Below are positions 60,653-64,000 of a DNA stretch of 64,000 nt, in pieces; the first letter of the stretch is position 1; the number at the start of each line of letters is the position of its first letter. The DNA comes from Anaerorhabdus sp036641015 (GTDB lineage: Bacteria > Bacillota_I > Bacilli_A > Erysipelotrichales > Erysipelotrichaceae). The stretch covers positions 25,663 to 89,662 of the forward strand of contig NZ_JAVWFO010000001.1 in assembly GCF_036641015.1 (NCBI RefSeq). Reading direction: 5' to 3'. The notes beneath the pieces were generated by a model. That model saw nothing but the letters and a program-made list of their open reading frames with translations, did no database searches and was not told where the DNA came from. The position numbers and the translations under genes are program-made.

Positions 60653-63046
60653 TTAGATTGCTACAATATTAACTATTTTATTAGGAATTACTATAATTTT
60701 TTTAATAGTCTTTCCATCAGTTTGTGCTTTAACTGTATCAATATTCAATGCAATTTCTTCAACTTTCTTACTGTCTTCATCTTTTGTTACAGTAAATTTA
60801 CCACGAATCTTTCCATTAACTTGTACAACCATTTCAACTTCACTTAATACAAGTTTACTCTCATCAACAGTTGGCCAAGATTCATAAGTAATTGTATCTT
60901 TACCAGTTAAGATTTGGTACATTTCTTCACATATATGAGGAGCATAACACGATAACATCTTAATAAAGTTTAATGCATATTCACGATATATTTTTTCTTG
61001 TTTGTAACAATCATTAATAAAAATCATCATTTGTGAAATTGCAGTATTCATATTTAATGTTTCAATATCATTTGTAACCTTTTTAACTGTCGCATTATAT
61101 GAATAATCCAATGATCCATCATTTACATCAGTAAGTCTATCTGAATCAATAAATAGACGCCATACACGATCCAACCATTTTCTAGAAGCTTCTACGTTTT
61201 TATCATTCCATGGTTTACTTGCTTCAAGTGGTCCCATAAACATTTCATATAAACGTAATGTATCAGCTCCATATGCTTGAACAATATCATCCGGATTAAT
61301 TACATTACCACGAGACTTACTCATTTTTTCACCATTTTCACCTAAGATCATTCCTTGATGGAATAATTTTTTAAATGGTTCTTTACATGGAACTAAGCCT
61401 TTATCATATAAATAATTATTCCACATACGAGAATATAATAAATGACCTACTGCATGTTCTGGTCCTCCGATATATAAATCTACCGGCATCCAATGTTCTA
61501 GTAGTTTCTTATCAGCAAATGTTTGTTCATTATGTGAATCAATATATCGCAAGAAATACCAACTACTTCCAGCAGAACCTGGCATTGTACTCGTCTCTCT
61601 ATGATAATGCTTTCCATTTCTTTCTCCACTTACCCAATCAGTTGCTTTATCAAGTGGTGATTTACCACCATATCCTTTATAATCACTTAATTCAGGTAAT
61701 ATTAACGGTAACTCATCATCATTTAACGCTTCCATACTTCCATCATCAAAATGAACTACTGGAATTGGTTCACCCCAATAACGTTGTCTTGCAAATATCC
61801 ATTCACGCAAACGATAATTAATTTTAGCTTCTCCAACTTTATTCGTTTCAAGCCATGCAATCATAACATTAATTGCATCTTCTTTATTCATTCCATCTAA
61901 GAAATCTGAATTAATATGAATTCCATCATCAACCATTGCTTTTTCTTCAACTGATTCACCATCAAGAACTTGTATAATTTCAATTCCAAATTTTTTAGCA
62001 AACTCATAATCTCTTTCATCATGAGCAGGAACAGCCATAATTGCTCCAGTACCATATGAAGCCAGTACATAATCACTAATCCAAATAGGAACTTTCTTTT
62101 GATTTACTGGATTAATTGCATAAGCACCAGTAAATACTCCTGTTTTATCTTTATTAAGTTCTGTACGTTCCATATCAGATTTAGAAGCACATTCATTTTT
62201 ATAATTAGTTATTGCTTCTTTTTGCTCAATAGTAGTAATTTTATCAACTAAATCATGTTCAGGAGCCAATACACAATAAGTAGCCCCAAATAAAGTATCA
62301 CAACGTGTTGTAAATACAGTGAATTGTTCATTATGTCCATCTACTTTAAAATTCACATGAGCTCCACGTGATTTACCAATCCAATTACGTTGAATTTCTT
62401 TAGTAGATTCTGGCCAATCAATTTCATCTAATCCATCAAGTAATCGATCAGCATATTTAACAATATCAATAACCCATTGTTTCATCATTTTACGAACAAC
62501 GGGATATCCACCTCTCTCTGATTTACCATCAATAATTTCATCATTAGCTAATACAGTTCCTAATTCTTCACACCAGTTAACAGGAAAATCAACATACTTA
62601 GCTAACCCATCCTCATATAATTGCTTGAAAATCCATTGAGTCCATTTATAAAAATGAGGATCACAAGTTGATACTTCTTTATCCCAGTCAAAAGAAAAAC
62701 CTAACATTTTCAACTGTGTTGTAAATGTTTTGATATTGTCTAATGTAAATCCTTCAGGGTGATTTCCAGTTTGAATAGCGTATTGCTCGGCAGGCAACCC
62801 AAATGAATCGAATCCCATTGGATGCAATACATTAAATCCTTGCATTCTTTTCATACGGCATACAATATCACTAGCTGTATATCCTTCTGGATGACCTACA
62901 TGTAATCCATGTCCTGATGGATATGGGAACATATCCAATGCATAGAACTTAGGCTTACTAAAATCCCAAACATTAGTTTCAAATGTTTTATTCTTATCCC
63001 AATATTCTTGCCACTTTTTTTCTGATTCTACATGATTAAATTCCAT
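60653..63046 (-). CDS. leuS: Leucyl-tRNA synthetase
   Basis: This 797-residue class I synthetase has the HIGH motif as HVGH (49-52), KMSKSRGN near 575, and an editing domain insertion. It charges tRNA-Leu. The start is MEFNHV with AAGGAGG upstream. A longer frame would read through the T-box terminator. It is controlled by the T-box leader directly upstream. Confidence 0.98.
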   Translation of the reverse strand: MEFNHVESEKKWQEYWDKNKTFETNVWDFSKPKFYALDMFPYPSGHGLHVGHPEGYTASDIVCRMKRMQGFNVLHPMGFDSFGLPAEQYAIQTGNHPEGFTLDNIKTFTTQLKMLGFSFDWDKEVSTCDPHFYKWTQWIFKQLYEDGLAKYVDFPVNWCEELGTVLANDEIIDGKSERGGYPVVRKMMKQWVIDIVKYADRLLDGLDEIDWPESTKEIQRNWIGKSRGAHVNFKVDGHNEQFTVFTTRCDTLFGATYCVLAPEHDLVDKITTIEQKEAITNYKNECASKSDMERTELNKDKTGVFTGAYAINPVNQKKVPIWISDYVLASYGTGAIMAVPAHDERDYEFAKKFGIEIIQVLDGESVEEKAMVDDGIHINSDFLDGMNKEDAINVMIAWLETNKVGEAKINYRLREWIFARQRYWGEPIPVVHFDDGSMEALNDDELPLILPELSDYKGYGGKSPLDKATDWVSGERNGKHYHRETSTMPGSAGSSWYFLRYIDSHNEQTFADKKLLEHWMPVDLYIGGPEHAVGHLLYSRMWNNYLYDKGLVPCKEPFKKLFHQGMILGENGEKMSKSRGNVINPDDIVQAYGADTLRLYEMFMGPLEASKPWNDKNVEASRKWLDRVWRLFIDSDRLTDVNDGSLDYSYNATVKKVTNDIETLNMNTAISQMMIFINDCYKQEKIYREYALNFIKMLSCYAPHICEEMYQILTGKDTITYESWPTVDESKLVLSEVEMVVQVNGKIRGKFTVTKDEDSKKVEEIALNIDTVKAQTDGKTIKKIIVIPNKIVNIVAI

Positions 63047-63065
63047 AATTTCCTCCTTAAAATAT

Positions 63066-63275
63066 AAAAACGCCCTTAAATCTAAGGACGTTAAATTACG
63101 CGGTACCACCTTAGTTCATGACAAAGTCATGCCCTTAATTTCTCCTTAACGCAGATTATACGGAATCCTTTTATTCAGATTCAGCTCTACGGTGAGTTCA
63201 CCAGTATCTAATATCAAGTTGCACCAACCCTTGACTCTCTATATTTAGACTTCTAATTACTACTCCGTTTCATAG
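63066..63275 (-). promoter_or_regulatory. T-box leader of leuS (specifier CUC)
   Basis: The reverse strand has AGTA of the Stem I loop E motif, then a hairpin with GGTTGGTG, then GAA-CTC. The CTC triplet at 63194-63196 is a leucine codon and acts as the specifier. The T-box core AAGGTGGTACCGCG is at 63099-63112, and the terminator hairpin AACGTCCTT/AAGGGCGTT at 63069-63092 ends in T residues. Confidence 0.93.
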
Positions 63276-63282
63276 CGTAATA

Positions 63283-63311
63283 ATCATATCCAATTTACCT
63301 AAGAGTGTCAA
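63283..63311 (-). promoter_or_regulatory. Promoter of the leuS T-box transcript
   Basis: The reverse strand reads a perfect TTGACA (63306-63311), 17 bases, then TATGAT (63283-63288). Confidence 0.85.
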
Positions 63312-63325
63312 TCATTAGTAGGCGC

Positions 63326-63841
63326 TTATTTACAAGTAGCTCCCATATCTTCAAATACTTTAACAACATCATCTTTAATGAATTTTCCATCTGTATTTGC
63401 AAGCGCATCCATTCCAACAAGTGCCAATGTTTCTTCATCCATTTTGTCTAGTTGATAAGTTACAGTTTGAATAACTTCTTTTTCATTTTCTATTATTTCA
63501 TATGTAACTCCATCAATTCCTTTAAAAAATCCAGCATCTGCTTCAATTGATTTCTTTAATGATTCTAATGTTCTATCTTCAGTAATACCATAATGTATTT
63601 CTTGTCTAATTTCAGATATAACACCGTCAGTACCATTAAATGTAGTAATAACTGTATCATTATCAGAAATAACTTCACATGCACTTAATACTTCACCCGT
63701 AGATGGTTGTTGTGCAGCATCTGGTGTTGTAGTTGGAACATCTGTTGATTCTGGAGTAGTTGTCGGTGTTGTTTCAGCCGGCTTGCTTGAACAACCTGCA
63801 ATAAGTGTTAGTGCTAATAAACTAAATAATATTTTTTTCAT
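63326..63841 (-). CDS. DUF1307/YehR-like lipoprotein
   Basis: This 171-residue protein starts at MKKILF after AGAGGAG and has the lipobox LIAGC. A Thr/Pro-rich spacer (TTPTTTPEST) precedes a DUF1307-like domain (about 50-171; EIRQEIHYGI, then KGIDGVTYEI). It should be anchored on the outer membrane face. The role of the family is unknown. It is independent of leuS, which has its own promoter. Confidence 0.88.
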   Translation of the reverse strand: MKKILFSLLALTLIAGCSSKPAETTPTTTPESTDVPTTTPDAAQQPSTGEVLSACEVISDNDTVITTFNGTDGVISEIRQEIHYGITEDRTLESLKKSIEADAGFFKGIDGVTYEIIENEKEVIQTVTYQLDKMDEETLALVGMDALANTDGKFIKDDVVKVFEDMGATCK

Positions 63842-63962
63842 AATTTCTCCTCTTGCTTGACGCAAAATGAAGTATACAGCATTTGGTTAATGATAAACTT
63901 AAGACTTCCTTAAGATTTTATTAATATTTAAAATTTATTAAATACAAAAATGATTGCCCTAC

Positions 63963-63990
63963 TTGAATTATTAATAAAAAATGGTAAAAT
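63963..63990 (+). promoter_or_regulatory. Plus-strand promoter pointing out of the right edge
   Basis: TTGAAT (63963-63968), a 16-base spacer and TAAAAT with a TGG extension (63985-63990) suggest a plus-strand gene beginning beyond position 64000. Confidence 0.5.
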
Positions 63991-64000
63991 AATAACATCT

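Noticed and set aside
61375..61821. 148-codon plus-strand frame inside leuS
   Set aside because: Antisense to a clear synthetase gene, with no ribosome binding site and low-complexity composition.

Overview
The window is low-GC chromosomal DNA of a Bacillota bacterium. The gene set (lon-engB, tig, mutS2-uvrC-cvpA, rnhC, lspA-rluD-gluP, scpAB, ktrAB, T-box leaders before synthetase genes) and the presence of a DUF3196-type gene best fit the Erysipelotrichia, though this placement is an inference from gene content alone. Most genes read on the minus strand. Coding density is high, intrinsic terminators often overlap stop codons, and strong purine-rich ribosome binding sites allowed many starts to be trimmed.

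Layout: 1-255 holds a T-box leader for a gene beyond the left edge. 245-5297 carries proteostasis and GTPase genes (engB, lon, tig) and a DUF3196-like gene. 5344-10254 is one gene for a 1636-residue coiled-coil protein. 10552-13051 is a YtrA-type GntR/ABC operon. 13128-16860 holds ldh, a small ferredoxin, a rhodanese lipoprotein, a histidine phosphatase and a MATE exporter with a structured leader. 17287-20439 pairs a cupin/HD-GYP protein with a membrane diguanylate cyclase, so cyclic-di-GMP turnover is likely. 20623-24469 holds an EFR1-type ferredoxin, small exported proteins and a Dyp peroxidase.

24470-27310 is a scar of accessory DNA. An agr-like response regulator and histidine kinase are both frameshifted. 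They lie between a decayed IS3-like transposase tail and the 3' end of a tyrosine integrase.

27311-49548 is mostly housekeeping: tRNA-Arg, a VanY-type peptidase, uvrC, mutS2, cvpA, rnhC, comEB, gluP, rluD, lspA, a heterodimeric ABC exporter, ktrAB, a DEAD-box helicase with a repetitive tail, rubrerythrin and a ZIP transporter. 49683-55712 holds an SdpR/SdpI-ABC cluster, a FlaR-like kinase gene interrupted by one stop codon, and an OmpR-type two-component system. 55775-63841 holds mrp, a DUF554 gene, purF, scpAB, leuS with a T-box, and a lipoprotein.

The most notable regulatory region is the purF leader (58809-59056). It has a good promoter, a guanine-type purine aptamer, a 12-codon upstream ORF with its own ribosome binding site, and an intrinsic terminator starting 2 nt after that ORF's stop codon. 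This suggests that the aptamer may act through leader-peptide translation. No CRISPR array, rRNA, intact transposon or prophage was seen.
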